Below are positions 35,301-44,109 of a stretch of 64,000 nt of DNA, piece after piece. A model generated the notes under the pieces. It made no database searches, was not told the origin of the DNA, and saw nothing but the letters and a program-made list of their open reading frames with translations. How positions within the stretch are numbered: position 1 is the stretch's first letter; each line of letters opens with the position of its first letter. The translations under genes were made by a program, and so were the position numbers. This stretch comes from Candidatus Koribacter versatilis Ellin345 (GTDB taxonomy: Bacteria; Acidobacteriota; Terriglobia; Terriglobales; Acidobacteriaceae): contig NC_008009.1 in assembly GCF_000014005.1 (NCBI RefSeq), positions 4,526,001-4,590,000 of the forward strand. Direction: 5' to 3'.

Positions 35301-36824
35301 TTGGGGGCTGTTCTGGGCTTCTTTTCACGCATCGCGATTTCGTCGGCGGTCATTACGGCTCTGCTCATTCCTGCCGCCGCGCAACAAAACAGCAAGGCTA
35401 CGCTCGACACCAGCGAGGCCCTGTTCGCTATCATGGCCGCCGCCAATAATTGCGGCTACAACGATGAGGTCTCCTCTTCCGCGCCCGTCCGCGCCAAAAT
35501 TCGTGGCGAAGTTGATTCGGCCTTGGCCAATAACCCCAAGGCTGCGCAGGCGGAAAAAGAAGTCTGTGCCTTTTACCGCGACCACCAGCAGTCCGACGCT
35601 CCACGCACCATCTCGTCGTACCTCTCGCTCGGCATTCTCGCCAGCGACCCGCCAAAGTTCCTGACCAAGGTCCCTGAATCCGATCTTCCTCCCGACGCCG
35701 CCTATGCACTCGGTATTCTCTCGCCGCTGGGCCGCATGTATGAAGAGGCTGGCCTCCACCAGGTTTGGCTCAAACACAAGCCCGAATACGATGCCCTGAT
35801 CCAGCGCTATCACCAACCGATGCACGACATGATCGACACCACCGACCGCTACCTGCGCATCCAGGTCAGCGGCTATGTCGGGCGTTCCTACATGATCTAT
35901 CTCGAGCCGCTCATCGGGCCGTCACTTGCGAATTCCCGCAATTACGGCAACGAATACTATTTCGTGGTCTCGCCCTCGGGCGCCAACCTGAAGATGCATG
36001 AAATCCGCCACACTTATTTGCACTTCATTCTCGATCCGATGGCATTTAAGCGCGGCTCCGACATGCGCCGCATCATGCCGCTGCTCGCCTCCGTCCAGAA
36101 TTCGCCACTCTCGGATGCGTACAAACAGGACCCGACGCTGCTCACCACTGAGTCTCTGATCCGCGCCATTGAAGCCCGCACCTTGCCCTTCGAAAAGGGC
36201 AACGACAAGCGTGAAGATGCCGTCCTCGAAGCCGAAAGCGAAGGCCTGGTCCTGACCCAGTATTTCTACGATCGTCTTGCGGAATTTGAAAAAGGCGACA
36301 CGGGCCTCGAAGCCGCATACGGTGAGTGGCTCCACTTCCTCGACCTGGACCACGAGAAGAAACGCGCGTCGAAGATCACGTTCAGCCAGCATGCCGCCCC
36401 CGAAGTGATGCAGGCATCTATTCTTCACAAGGAGACGCTGCTCACCATGGGTGAGCAGGCCCTGATCAAGGGCGACCTCGACGCCGCCGAACAGTCCGCT
36501 AACAAGGTCCTCGAAGGCAAGGACGAAGATGCAGCTAAAGCGTACTTCCTGCTGGCGCGCATTTACACAATGCGTGGCGAAATGGAATCTGCCAAGAGCT
36601 ACTTCTATCTCGCGATTGACCGCGGCACTGACGCACGTACGCGCGCCTGGTCGCATATTTACCTGGGTAGAATCTTCGACCTCCAGGAAAAGCGCGACGA
36701 AGCCCTGAAACAGTACAACGCCGCGCTGGCGGAGAACGACACCAAGCCCGATACAAATGCAGCGGCACAACGCGGCATGAAGGCTCCTTATACCAAGCCG
36801 GTGAAACAGAGCCAGGCTCAATAA
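35301..36824 (+). CDS. Exported TPR protein with an HExxH motif
   Basis: A 507-residue protein with a signal peptide (about 1-28, ending AAAQQ), a long middle domain, and C-terminal TPR repeats (about 395-490; EQALIKGDLDAAEQSANKVLEG, then AYFLLARIYTMRGEMESAKSYF). HEIRH (233-237) in KMHEIRHTYLHF fits the HExxH zinc-metallopeptidase signature, with Glu residues available further on in EAESEGL. If zinc is bound it would be a periplasmic protease; without it, a scaffold. Start is TTG at 35301, whose ribosome-binding site is weak, but no ATG lies near the signal peptide. The next gene, also TPR, follows 38 bases later in the same direction. Confidence 0.75.
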   Translation: MGAVLGFFSRIAISSAVITALLIPAAAQQNSKATLDTSEALFAIMAAANNCGYNDEVSSSAPVRAKIRGEVDSALANNPKAAQAEKEVCAFYRDHQQSDAPRTISSYLSLGILASDPPKFLTKVPESDLPPDAAYALGILSPLGRMYEEAGLHQVWLKHKPEYDALIQRYHQPMHDMIDTTDRYLRIQVSGYVGRSYMIYLEPLIGPSLANSRNYGNEYYFVVSPSGANLKMHEIRHTYLHFILDPMAFKRGSDMRRIMPLLASVQNSPLSDAYKQDPTLLTTESLIRAIEARTLPFEKGNDKREDAVLEAESEGLVLTQYFYDRLAEFEKGDTGLEAAYGEWLHFLDLDHEKKRASKITFSQHAAPEVMQASILHKETLLTMGEQALIKGDLDAAEQSANKVLEGKDEDAAKAYFLLARIYTMRGEMESAKSYFYLAIDRGTDARTRAWSHIYLGRIFDLQEKRDEALKQYNAALAENDTKPDTNAAAQRGMKAPYTKPVKQSQAQ

Positions 36825-36828
36825 TTCC

Positions 36829-36845
36829 GCCCGGGACGCCCGGGC
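36829..36845. other. GC-rich hairpin between two TPR genes
   Basis: GCCCGGG-ACG-CCCGGGC is a perfect seven-bp stem. It is followed by ATTTAT, not a T run, so it is more likely an attenuator or mRNA-stability element than a full terminator. Confidence 0.5.
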
Positions 36846-36862
36846 ATTTATCGGAGACGCTT

Positions 36863-37795
36863 ATGAAGCGCGCATTCCTTCTACTCTCACTTATCGCAAC
36901 CGCGACGTTCGCGGTTTCGCAGTCCCCAGCTGCGGGCCAGACCCAACCGTCCAAGCCGTCGCAGGCCGGATCGACCGTTCAGTCCGGGGCCGCTGCCCAA
37001 GGCACGCAGGCCACCCCGGGTGCGCAGACTACTCCGGCCACGCAAGCCGAGCCTGCGCCGCACAGCAAGGGCGCGCCGCAAGCCAGGACCCAGGAAGAAT
37101 TCAAGGCCTACCAGGACGTGATCGCCAAGACCGATCCGCAACAGATGGAAGCGGCCACGGACGACTTCGCGCAGAAGTTTCCTAACAGCGAGCTGCGCAC
37201 TGTTATCTACAACCAGTTGTTGAATGTCTATCGCAACGGTGGGGCGACTGACAAAGCGATCGCCGTCGGACGCAAGTCGCTCGCAATTGATCCGACCGAT
37301 CCGGTTCCCAACGTGATGGTAGCGATGTCCATCGCGCAGAGCACGCGTGACACCGATCTCGACAAAGACGATCGCCTCAATGAAGCTGTTAAAGACGCGC
37401 AGCGCGCCATCGACAACATTGATACCGGCATGGCGATTCCGCCGAACACACCGCCCGAAAAAGTCGCGGCCGCGAAGGCCAGCCTGCTCGAGATGGCAAA
37501 CGAAACCCTCGGCCAGGTGAACCTGAACCGTAAAGATTTCGCCGGCGCCGAAGCTGCTTTCCGCAAAGCTATTGACGCCAACAAGGCTGAGCCCGATGGC
37601 GTCCTTTATTTGCGCCTCGCCATCGCCCTCGACAATCAGAAGAAGTACCAAGAAGCGCTGCAGGCGACGGATACAGCCATCAAGTACAGCCAGCCGGGCA
37701 GCGATGCCATGAACTGGGCAAACCAGGAAAAGTCGCGACTTCAGAAGCTCGCTGGTACCGCTCCCGCAAGCTCTGCCGCTCCGACCGCGCAATAA
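36863..37795 (+). CDS. Exported TPR protein with Ala/Gln/Thr-rich linker
   Basis: A 310-residue protein: a signal peptide (MKRAFLLLSLIATATFAVSQ), a low-complexity Ala/Gln/Thr/Pro segment (about 20-75, GAAAQGTQATPGAQTTP and similar) and then four or so TPR-like repeats to about residue 295. It shares direction and TPR architecture with the preceding gene. GGAG precedes the ATG at 36863. Likely a periplasmic or membrane-bound scaffold; partner unknown. Confidence 0.78.
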   Translation: MKRAFLLLSLIATATFAVSQSPAAGQTQPSKPSQAGSTVQSGAAAQGTQATPGAQTTPATQAEPAPHSKGAPQARTQEEFKAYQDVIAKTDPQQMEAATDDFAQKFPNSELRTVIYNQLLNVYRNGGATDKAIAVGRKSLAIDPTDPVPNVMVAMSIAQSTRDTDLDKDDRLNEAVKDAQRAIDNIDTGMAIPPNTPPEKVAAAKASLLEMANETLGQVNLNRKDFAGAEAAFRKAIDANKAEPDGVLYLRLAIALDNQKKYQEALQATDTAIKYSQPGSDAMNWANQEKSRLQKLAGTAPASSAAPTAQ

Positions 37796-37806
37796 CTGTG
37801 GGTGCT

Positions 37807-37830
37807 CCACCCTTCCCGAGGGGAGGGTGG
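37807..37830 (+). promoter_or_regulatory. Long perfect hairpin just upstream of rnc
   Basis: CCACCCTTCCC (37807-37817) pairs with GGGGAGGGTGG (37820-37830), 11 pairs including one wobble, and lies 22 bases before the ATG of rnc. No T run follows, so it is not a standard terminator. It could be the site through which RNase III controls its own mRNA. Confidence 0.5.
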
Positions 37831-37852
37831 AATGCAAAACTCTTAACCGTTG

Positions 37853-38629
37853 ATGACCAAATCGCGAGACATCGCCGCCCTGGAGAAAGCGCTCGATCAT
37901 AAATTCGAGGAACAGGAACTTCTCGTTCGAGCGCTCACTCATAGCTCCTACGCCCGCGAGCAACGCGACCACATCCACGACAACTCCGTTCCTAACGATA
38001 ACGAGCAGCTCGAGTTCATCGGCGACTCCGTCCTCGCCTTCGTCACCAGCCAGGAACTGGTCAAGAAGTTCCCCCACTTTCAGGAAGGCGAACTCTCCAA
38101 GCTGCGCGCGTACCTTGTCAGCGCACGCCATCTCATCCAGACCGCCCGCAATCTCGATCTCGGCAAATTTCTTCGTCTCGGCCGTGGCGAAGAGCGCAGC
38201 GGAGGCCGCAGCAAGAGCGCCATTCTCGTGGACGCCCTCGAAGCCGTAATCGCCGCCATCTATCTCGACGGCGGCCTGCGTGTGGCACAAAAGTTCATCC
38301 TGCGCGAGATCGTGCGCCCCGAACTCAAGCGCATGGAAACTGAGCACGGGAGCGCGCTGCCGGTCACCGATTACAAATCGGCTCTTCAGGAACAAGCGCA
38401 CGCTGCCGGACGTAAACGTATTGTGTACGCTGTGGTGAAAGAAGAGGGCCCGGAGCACCGGAAGACCTTCACCGTCGAGGCGCGCATTCTGAGCGACGGC
38501 AACGAGGCCCCCGAATTCGTGGCACGCGCCGAGGGCCCCACCAAGAAGCGCGCGGAGCAGGCTGCGGCGCGTCAGGCGCTGCACTACATAGAATCGCTCG
38601 CAGAAGCGAGGGCCCCTCGATCCGAATGA
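37853..38629 (+). CDS. rnc: Ribonuclease III
   Basis: A 258-residue enzyme with an endonuclease domain (about 8-155) and a double-stranded RNA-binding domain (about 180-250, ending EGPTKKRAEQAAARQAL). The signature NEQLEFIGDSVLAFV is complete, with the second acidic site in ILVDALEAVIAAIYLDGG. It cuts double-stranded RNA in rRNA and mRNA processing. ATG at 37853 is preferred to the TTG just before it. The stop overlaps the signal peptidase start by four bases (ATGA). A strong hairpin lies just upstream. Confidence 0.97.
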   Translation: MTKSRDIAALEKALDHKFEEQELLVRALTHSSYAREQRDHIHDNSVPNDNEQLEFIGDSVLAFVTSQELVKKFPHFQEGELSKLRAYLVSARHLIQTARNLDLGKFLRLGRGEERSGGRSKSAILVDALEAVIAAIYLDGGLRVAQKFILREIVRPELKRMETEHGSALPVTDYKSALQEQAHAAGRKRIVYAVVKEEGPEHRKTFTVEARILSDGNEAPEFVARAEGPTKKRAEQAAARQALHYIESLAEARAPRSE

Positions 38630-39453
38630 GCGACCCCCAGGAGCCAATGCAGGAACAGGCCGTCATTACGCCCGAAGTTGCGGAGCCAACGCCCGAGCCG
38701 TCGCTCCCTCCGCCACCCAAGCGTAAGGGCCCTGTGGACTCAGGCACACTCAGCACCCTGCAGTCGCTTCTCGGCACCATCGCGATCGCGGTCTTCGTCA
38801 TCACCTTCATCGTCCAGGCGTTCACCATCCCGTCTGAGTCAATGGAAAAGACTCTGCTAATCGGCGACTACCTACTGGTGGACAAGGCCCACTTCGCTGA
38901 AGGCCCGGCGCACTGGTTCATGCCGTACAAGAAAATCCAGCGCCAGGAGATCATCGTCTTTCGCTACCCGGTGCACCCTTCGATGTACTTCGTGAAGCGA
39001 GTCATCGGCCTGCCCGGCGATCACGTGCGGCTCATCGACAAAAAAGTTTTCGTCAATGGCATCGCTCTGAACGAGCCCTACGTTGTCTATAGCCGCCCCT
39101 TCGACGCCTTTCGCGACGACTTCCCCAATGGTCCGCGCTATTCGTTTGAGATTGACGCCCATTGGGCATCCGAGATGCACACCTTGGTCGAAGACCACCA
39201 GCTCATCGTGCCCGACGGCTACTACTTCGTGATGGGTGACAACCGCGACGACAGCTCCGACAGCCGTTATTGGGGTTTCGTCCCCCGCGAGAACATCGTA
39301 GGACGACCGCTGCTCATCTACTTCAGTGCCGACCACCGCGACACGCCGCCGCCCACCGGCACCATGGGTGATAAACTTTGGAATCTGGCACTACGTTTGC
39401 GGCAACTCCCTGGAGATATCCGCTGGAAGCGTGTAGTGCGCCTCGTAAGATAG
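38626..39453 (+). CDS. lepB: Signal peptidase I (first of two)
   Basis: A 275-residue S26 signal peptidase. A Pro/Glu-rich cytoplasmic tail (about 1-40) leads to a transmembrane helix at about 45-66. The catalytic Ser is in IPSESMEKTL (about 72), the catalytic Lys in FVKRVIGLPGD (about 124), and the box E sequence MGDNRDDSSDSRYWG follows. It cleaves signal peptides on the periplasmic side of the inner membrane. It overlaps rnc by four bases and is followed seven bases later by a second copy. Confidence 0.95.
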   Translation: MSDPQEPMQEQAVITPEVAEPTPEPSLPPPPKRKGPVDSGTLSTLQSLLGTIAIAVFVITFIVQAFTIPSESMEKTLLIGDYLLVDKAHFAEGPAHWFMPYKKIQRQEIIVFRYPVHPSMYFVKRVIGLPGDHVRLIDKKVFVNGIALNEPYVVYSRPFDAFRDDFPNGPRYSFEIDAHWASEMHTLVEDHQLIVPDGYYFVMGDNRDDSSDSRYWGFVPRENIVGRPLLIYFSADHRDTPPPTGTMGDKLWNLALRLRQLPGDIRWKRVVRLVR

Positions 39454-39460
39454 TTTCTCT

Positions 39461-40258
39461 ATGAGCCCGAAAACCATCGAAAAAGTACAGGAAACGAAGA
39501 CCGAGAAGCCCGCGAAGAAGAAAGAGACCACGGCGGAATTCATCTCTTCCATGGCCGCGGTGCTCGTCACCGGCCTCTTCATCATCACCTTCTGCATGCA
39601 GGCCTTCGAAATCCCCTCGGGCTCGATGGAGAATACTCTGCTCATCGGGGACCACCTCTTCGTGGACCGCGGGTTACTCGCGCCCAAGACCAAGTGGATG
39701 CCGCTGATTCCTTATCAGCAGGTGCACCGCCGCGACATCATCGTGTTCGTCTCGCCCGCGCAGCCCGGACTTTATCTCGTGAAGCGAGTCATCGGCGTTC
39801 CCGGCGACCACATTCATCTGAAAGATGACGTCGTTTACATAAATGGGCAGGCCCAGGAAGAGAAATACAAGTACCTCGACCCACACCCGCGGGGCGGTTA
39901 CGTCCCCTATGCAACGAACTTCCCGTCGATCTCGCCGGAAGAGTCCAGCGTGCCACTCAATCCGGAATGGCAATTGATGTTGAGCTCGCATCTCGAGAAC
40001 GGTGACCTCATCGTTCCTCCCGACAGCTACTTCGCGATGGGCGACAACCGCGAGAACAGTTGGGATGGCCGCTTCTGGGGCTTCGTCCCGAAGGAAAATC
40101 TCATTGGCCGCCCGATGTTCATCTATTGGTCGTTCATCACGCCGGAAGACCAGTACACCAAGCAGGGCATGGGCGACCGCCTCGGCTTCATCGTCCACAT
40201 TGTGATTCACTTCTTCGATGAAACGCGCTGGTCCCGCATGTTCAGGCTGGTGCACTGA
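39461..40258 (+). CDS. Signal peptidase I (second of two)
   Basis: A 265-residue S26 signal peptidase, diverged from its neighbour. A Lys/Glu-rich tail (about 1-25) is followed by a transmembrane helix (about 28-48). The catalytic Ser is in IPSGSMENTL (about 55), the Lys in LVKRVIGVPGD (about 108), and box E reads MGDNRENSWDGRFWG. All catalytic residues are present, so both copies should be active. The sequences differ enough to suggest an old duplication with different substrate preference. The last base of its stop codon is the first base of the next gene. Confidence 0.95.
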   Translation: MSPKTIEKVQETKTEKPAKKKETTAEFISSMAAVLVTGLFIITFCMQAFEIPSGSMENTLLIGDHLFVDRGLLAPKTKWMPLIPYQQVHRRDIIVFVSPAQPGLYLVKRVIGVPGDHIHLKDDVVYINGQAQEEKYKYLDPHPRGGYVPYATNFPSISPEESSVPLNPEWQLMLSSHLENGDLIVPPDSYFAMGDNRENSWDGRFWGFVPKENLIGRPMFIYWSFITPEDQYTKQGMGDRLGFIVHIVIHFFDETRWSRMFRLVH

Positions 40259-42846
40259 TGTCCGAGCCGGGTATCCCCACTCCGGCGGTTGAGACCGAGG
40301 TTCGGCGGAGACCATCCTCCCGCAAAATCATGTTCTGGATCGTCGTCGCGATTCTGCTGGGGATTTTCCTTCCACCGTTCATCAACGTAAACCGTTACCG
40401 CGCGCGCATCGCATCTTCGATTAGCAATGCCGTCGGACGCCCCGCCACAGTCGGTGGCGTCGAGCTTCGCCTTCTGCCGCAGCCGGGCTTTGATCTTCAC
40501 AATGTCGAGATCGCCGACGATCCTTCCATCAGCCCCGAGTATCTTCTCCGCGCCGAGGAAGTCACTGCGTACCTGCGCCTGAGCTCGCTCTGGCGAGGAC
40601 GTCTCGAAGTCGCGCGGCTGAATCTCACCGACCCCAGCTTGAACGTCGTGCGCTCCGACGACGGCCGCTGGAACCTCGAAACCCTGCTCTCCCGCACCAC
40701 GCAGATTCCATCGGCGCCGACGGCGCAAGCGCATCCCGAATCCGCCCGTCGTCGCTTCCCCTACATCGAAGCCACTGGCGCGCGCATCAACTTCAAGTTC
40801 GGTCTCGAGAAGAAAGCGTTCACATTTACCGAAGCTGACCTCGCCCTATGGCTCGCCGCCGAAAACAGTTGGCACATGCGTCTTGAAGCCAAGCCCTCGC
40901 GTGTGGACACCAAAGTGACCGACACCGGCTCTATCAAGATGGAAGGCTCGTTCGAGCGCAACTCGCAGCTGCGCTACACGCCTGTAAAGTTCTCCATCAA
41001 CTGGCGCGACGCTCAACTCGGGCAGGTAACGAAACTCTTAAGCGGCGCCGATCATGGCTGGCGTGGCGGCACTACCCTCAGCATCACTGGAAGCGGCACC
41101 CCCGCCGACCTCGCCGTAATCGCCGACGTACGCGTGGACGACTTCCGCCGATACGACATCTTCAGCAGCGGCTCCATGCGCCTCAGCGCGCATTGCGTGA
41201 CGCGATATATTTCGCCTGAAGAGAAATTTGCCGACCTCAACTGCCAGGCCCCGATTGATAAGGGCATCCTTGAGATGCGAGGAACCGTGCAGCGCCTTCG
41301 CGCTCCGTTCTACGACCTCAGCTTCAGCGGACACAACGTCGCACTCAGCAGCTTCATGACGTTCATCCACCGCGCCAAGCGCGACCTGCCGGAAGATCTT
41401 TCTGCGAGCGGCGCCACTGACTTTGCGTTCACGGCGCGCAAAGCACTCGATTCCGAAGCGAAGATCTTGTGGTCCGGCAATGGCAGCACCAGCGAACTCG
41501 TGCTGCACTCGCAAGCGTTGGGTCCCGATCTCGCAATCGGCCGTGTGACCTACGTGATCGCGCCGGAACCGGTTGAGCCTCCCAAGCGCTTCCGTTCGAA
41601 AATGGATCGCGCTACGATCCCCTTGGAAGTGGACCAGTTCCGTCTCGCGGTTGCGCAGTTCCCTCTTCCGCTCGGCGCCACTGCGCCAACTTTGGCACAG
41701 GCGGTCATTACGGGCGAAGGCTTTAACATCGCCATTGCCGGCGATACCGATCTCGCCCGCGCGTTACAAGTCTCACGCGCGCTCGGCGTAGACACGCCGA
41801 AGGTCAATGCCAAGGGCGCCGCAAAGGTAGACCTCCACGTTACCGGCCGTTGGACTGGCTTTGAAGCACCCGACGTCACCGGCAGTGCGCAACTGAAGAA
41901 CGTAGTTGCGGAAGTGCCGGGCATCGTCGAAATCATCCAGGTCGCGTCTGCCACCGCCACGGTGGACGAAAAAGCGTTGCACCTGCAGAACGTCGTCGCC
42001 AGCTTTGCGAAAGGCCCAAACGTCACCGGCACAGTTGCAGTTCCTCGCAACTGTACGAACGATCGCTGCCCTATGGACTTCACCCTCCATGCCGACGAAC
42101 TTTCGCCTGAGCGTCTCGATTCGCTGCTCAACCCGAAGCTGCGCAACCGTCCCTGGTACAACTTCTTCATGCCCCGTCCTGCGAGCGGCACCAACCCGCT
42201 CTCAACGGTCGAGGCCTCCGGCCGTTTCGCCATCGATCGCTGGAACATGGAAGGCACGGTCGCCGCGCATGTAAGCGGCACGGCGAATATCGCGCACGAG
42301 CAAGTCGCGCTCGGCGACCTTCGCGCCGACCTGCTCGGCGGCCAGCACGTTGGCGAATGGACCATCGACTTTTCCAAAGACCACCCGGTGATTGACGGCA
42401 AGGGCAAAATCACCCACGGAAATCTCTCCCTGCTTTCGACCGCAATGCAGGATGCCTGGGCAACCGGCACCGTGGATTTGAGCTACCAAGTGAAGATGAC
42501 CGGCCGCAACTCCGAAGAGTTGCGCACCTCGGCATCGGGCCTCGGCGACTTCGCGGTCAAAGACGGCACGCTCCGCCGAATGGGTCTCGATGGAAAAGCC
42601 AGCGCACTCAAGATTTCCAAGCTCGACGGCACCATTGAACTACGCGACGGCAACTTTGTAATGAACGATGCGAAACTTCAGTCCGGCCCCGCGGTTTATA
42701 CCGTGCAAGGAACCGCTTCGTGGACGCGAGAGTTGAACTTCAAGATCGCCGACGACCAGCACGGCTACGCCATCACCGGAACCATCGCGCGTCCCGAGGT
42801 GAAATCCGCGCCCCTGGCCGAAGCCACCGTGAATCCCGGCCCATGA
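40258..42846 (+). CDS. AsmA-family inner-membrane protein
   Basis: An 862-residue protein with one N-terminal transmembrane helix (about 22-42, IMFWIVVAILLGIFLPPFI). The AsmA start follows directly: INVNRYRARIASSISNAVG. The remaining long beta-rich periplasmic part is consistent with the bridge-like lipid-transfer proteins of this superfamily, which affect outer-membrane lipid balance. It is translated with one-base overlap (TGATG) after lepB and overlaps the next gene by four bases. Confidence 0.88.
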   Translation: MSEPGIPTPAVETEVRRRPSSRKIMFWIVVAILLGIFLPPFINVNRYRARIASSISNAVGRPATVGGVELRLLPQPGFDLHNVEIADDPSISPEYLLRAEEVTAYLRLSSLWRGRLEVARLNLTDPSLNVVRSDDGRWNLETLLSRTTQIPSAPTAQAHPESARRRFPYIEATGARINFKFGLEKKAFTFTEADLALWLAAENSWHMRLEAKPSRVDTKVTDTGSIKMEGSFERNSQLRYTPVKFSINWRDAQLGQVTKLLSGADHGWRGGTTLSITGSGTPADLAVIADVRVDDFRRYDIFSSGSMRLSAHCVTRYISPEEKFADLNCQAPIDKGILEMRGTVQRLRAPFYDLSFSGHNVALSSFMTFIHRAKRDLPEDLSASGATDFAFTARKALDSEAKILWSGNGSTSELVLHSQALGPDLAIGRVTYVIAPEPVEPPKRFRSKMDRATIPLEVDQFRLAVAQFPLPLGATAPTLAQAVITGEGFNIAIAGDTDLARALQVSRALGVDTPKVNAKGAAKVDLHVTGRWTGFEAPDVTGSAQLKNVVAEVPGIVEIIQVASATATVDEKALHLQNVVASFAKGPNVTGTVAVPRNCTNDRCPMDFTLHADELSPERLDSLLNPKLRNRPWYNFFMPRPASGTNPLSTVEASGRFAIDRWNMEGTVAAHVSGTANIAHEQVALGDLRADLLGGQHVGEWTIDFSKDHPVIDGKGKITHGNLSLLSTAMQDAWATGTVDLSYQVKMTGRNSEELRTSASGLGDFAVKDGTLRRMGLDGKASALKISKLDGTIELRDGNFVMNDAKLQSGPAVYTVQGTASWTRELNFKIADDQHGYAITGTIARPEVKSAPLAEATVNPGP

Positions 42847-43406
42847 AACTAGCCGTCGCGGTTTTCCTAATCTTCAGTTCTGTTTTCGCATTGGCACAGC
42901 AAAGCCGCGACTATCTCAGCGCGGAAAAGAAGTTCGCCGCGGTCACAGCCTTCGAAGCCAATCCCGTCAAAGGCGGCTCGGTCACGAGCATCTCGGACGC
43001 CGAACTCAATGCCTGGCTGAACGAAGGCGGCGTTAAATGGTCCGACGGCGTGAGCGATGTCCGCATGTCCACTGACCCCGGCGTAATTCACGGTTCCGCG
43101 CAGGTGGACTTCGACAAGGTCACGGCCAAAGCGCGCACAAACAATCCGCTGATGATGATGTTCACCGGCCTGCACATCGTTCGCGTCACTGCGACTGCCG
43201 CCGGAAGCAAAGGTCGCGGCCGCATCACCGTGCAATCGGTCTCGCTCGACGGGCTCGAAATCCCCAAGCAAGCACTGGAACTCTTCATCCAGCACTACCT
43301 CCAGCCCAAGTATCCGGAAGTGGACCTCGACACCATCATCGGGCTTCCCTATCGCATCGATACCGCCGTCGTGGGCGATGGGCAGATCACGCTGACGCAG
43401 CGCTAG
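42843..43406 (+). CDS. Small exported protein of unknown function
   Basis: A 187-residue protein with a signal peptide (MKLAVAVFLIFSSVFALAQQ) and a beta-rich mature part (about 25-187) without recognised catalytic motifs. It starts within the stop codon of the AsmA-like gene (ATGA) and is thus translated with it, suggesting a joint envelope function. The longer frame starting at 42720 would lack the signal peptide start, so ATG 42843 is chosen. Confidence 0.8.
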   Translation: MKLAVAVFLIFSSVFALAQQSRDYLSAEKKFAAVTAFEANPVKGGSVTSISDAELNAWLNEGGVKWSDGVSDVRMSTDPGVIHGSAQVDFDKVTAKARTNNPLMMMFTGLHIVRVTATAAGSKGRGRITVQSVSLDGLEIPKQALELFIQHYLQPKYPEVDLDTIIGLPYRIDTAVVGDGQITLTQR

Positions 43407-43464
43407 ACCGCAGGTCTCTGGGCCGCGGAAATCAACCACTTCCGCGTGATAGTATCGAAGGGGA

Positions 43465-44109
43465 ATGTCGTTCAATCCCGCAGAAATTTTCTTTCAGATG
43501 GTCGCCTTTTTGTTTGCGATCAGCCTGCATGAAGCCGCCCACGCCTGGACGGCCGATCGCTGCGGAGACCCGACGGCAAAAATGCTCGGACGCATTACCC
43601 TGAACCCTCTGCGCCACATCGACCCGATCGGCTCACTCGTTCTACCGATCATTGGCTTGATATCGCATATCGGATTTATCGGATGGGCGCGCCCGACTCC
43701 GGTGGAACCTCGCAATTTCAGGCGACCAGTGCGAGACGATATCCTGGTCACCCTTGCGGGCCCGGCCAGCAACCTGTTTCTGGTGATCGTGTTCGGATTC
43801 CTTTTGAAGGGCCTGGTGATTTTCGCAAGAACTCATCAGATTCCGGAATCGATGGAGCCGCTCCTTTATCTTTCCGAAGCGGTGGTGTTCATCAACATTC
43901 TGCTTTTCGTTTTCAACCTGCTGCCCATTCCGCCGCTCGATGGAAGCCACGTCGTTCGGCACTTTCTGTCGCCCGATGCGCAGCGGGTTTACGACAGAGT
44001 CGGCACCTATGGCTTGATGCTGTTTTTCATTGCAAGCTGGTATTTCAATATCCTTGGGGTTCTAATCCATCCGCTCAATGTCGCATTCCAGCGGATTTTC
44101 TTAACCTAA
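43465..44109 (+). CDS. Site-2 protease-like M50 membrane metalloprotease
   Basis: A 214-residue integral membrane protein with about six helices. HEAAHAW (residues 23-29) is the zinc-binding HExxH of the M50 family, and the second signature NLLPIPPLDGS near 153 provides the Asp ligand. It belongs to the short single-domain YwhC/FtsH-independent group, with no PDZ domain. It should cut transmembrane segments of its substrates inside the membrane. The last base of its stop is the first base of trpS. Confidence 0.92.
   Translation: MSFNPAEIFFQMVAFLFAISLHEAAHAWTADRCGDPTAKMLGRITLNPLRHIDPIGSLVLPIIGLISHIGFIGWARPTPVEPRNFRRPVRDDILVTLAGPASNLFLVIVFGFLLKGLVIFARTHQIPESMEPLLYLSEAVVFINILLFVFNLLPIPPLDGSHVVRHFLSPDAQRVYDRVGTYGLMLFFIASWYFNILGVLIHPLNVAFQRIFLT

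Noticed and set aside
36887-38647. A 586-codon minus-strand frame
   Set aside because: Antisense to the TPR protein gene and rnc; no recognisable domains.
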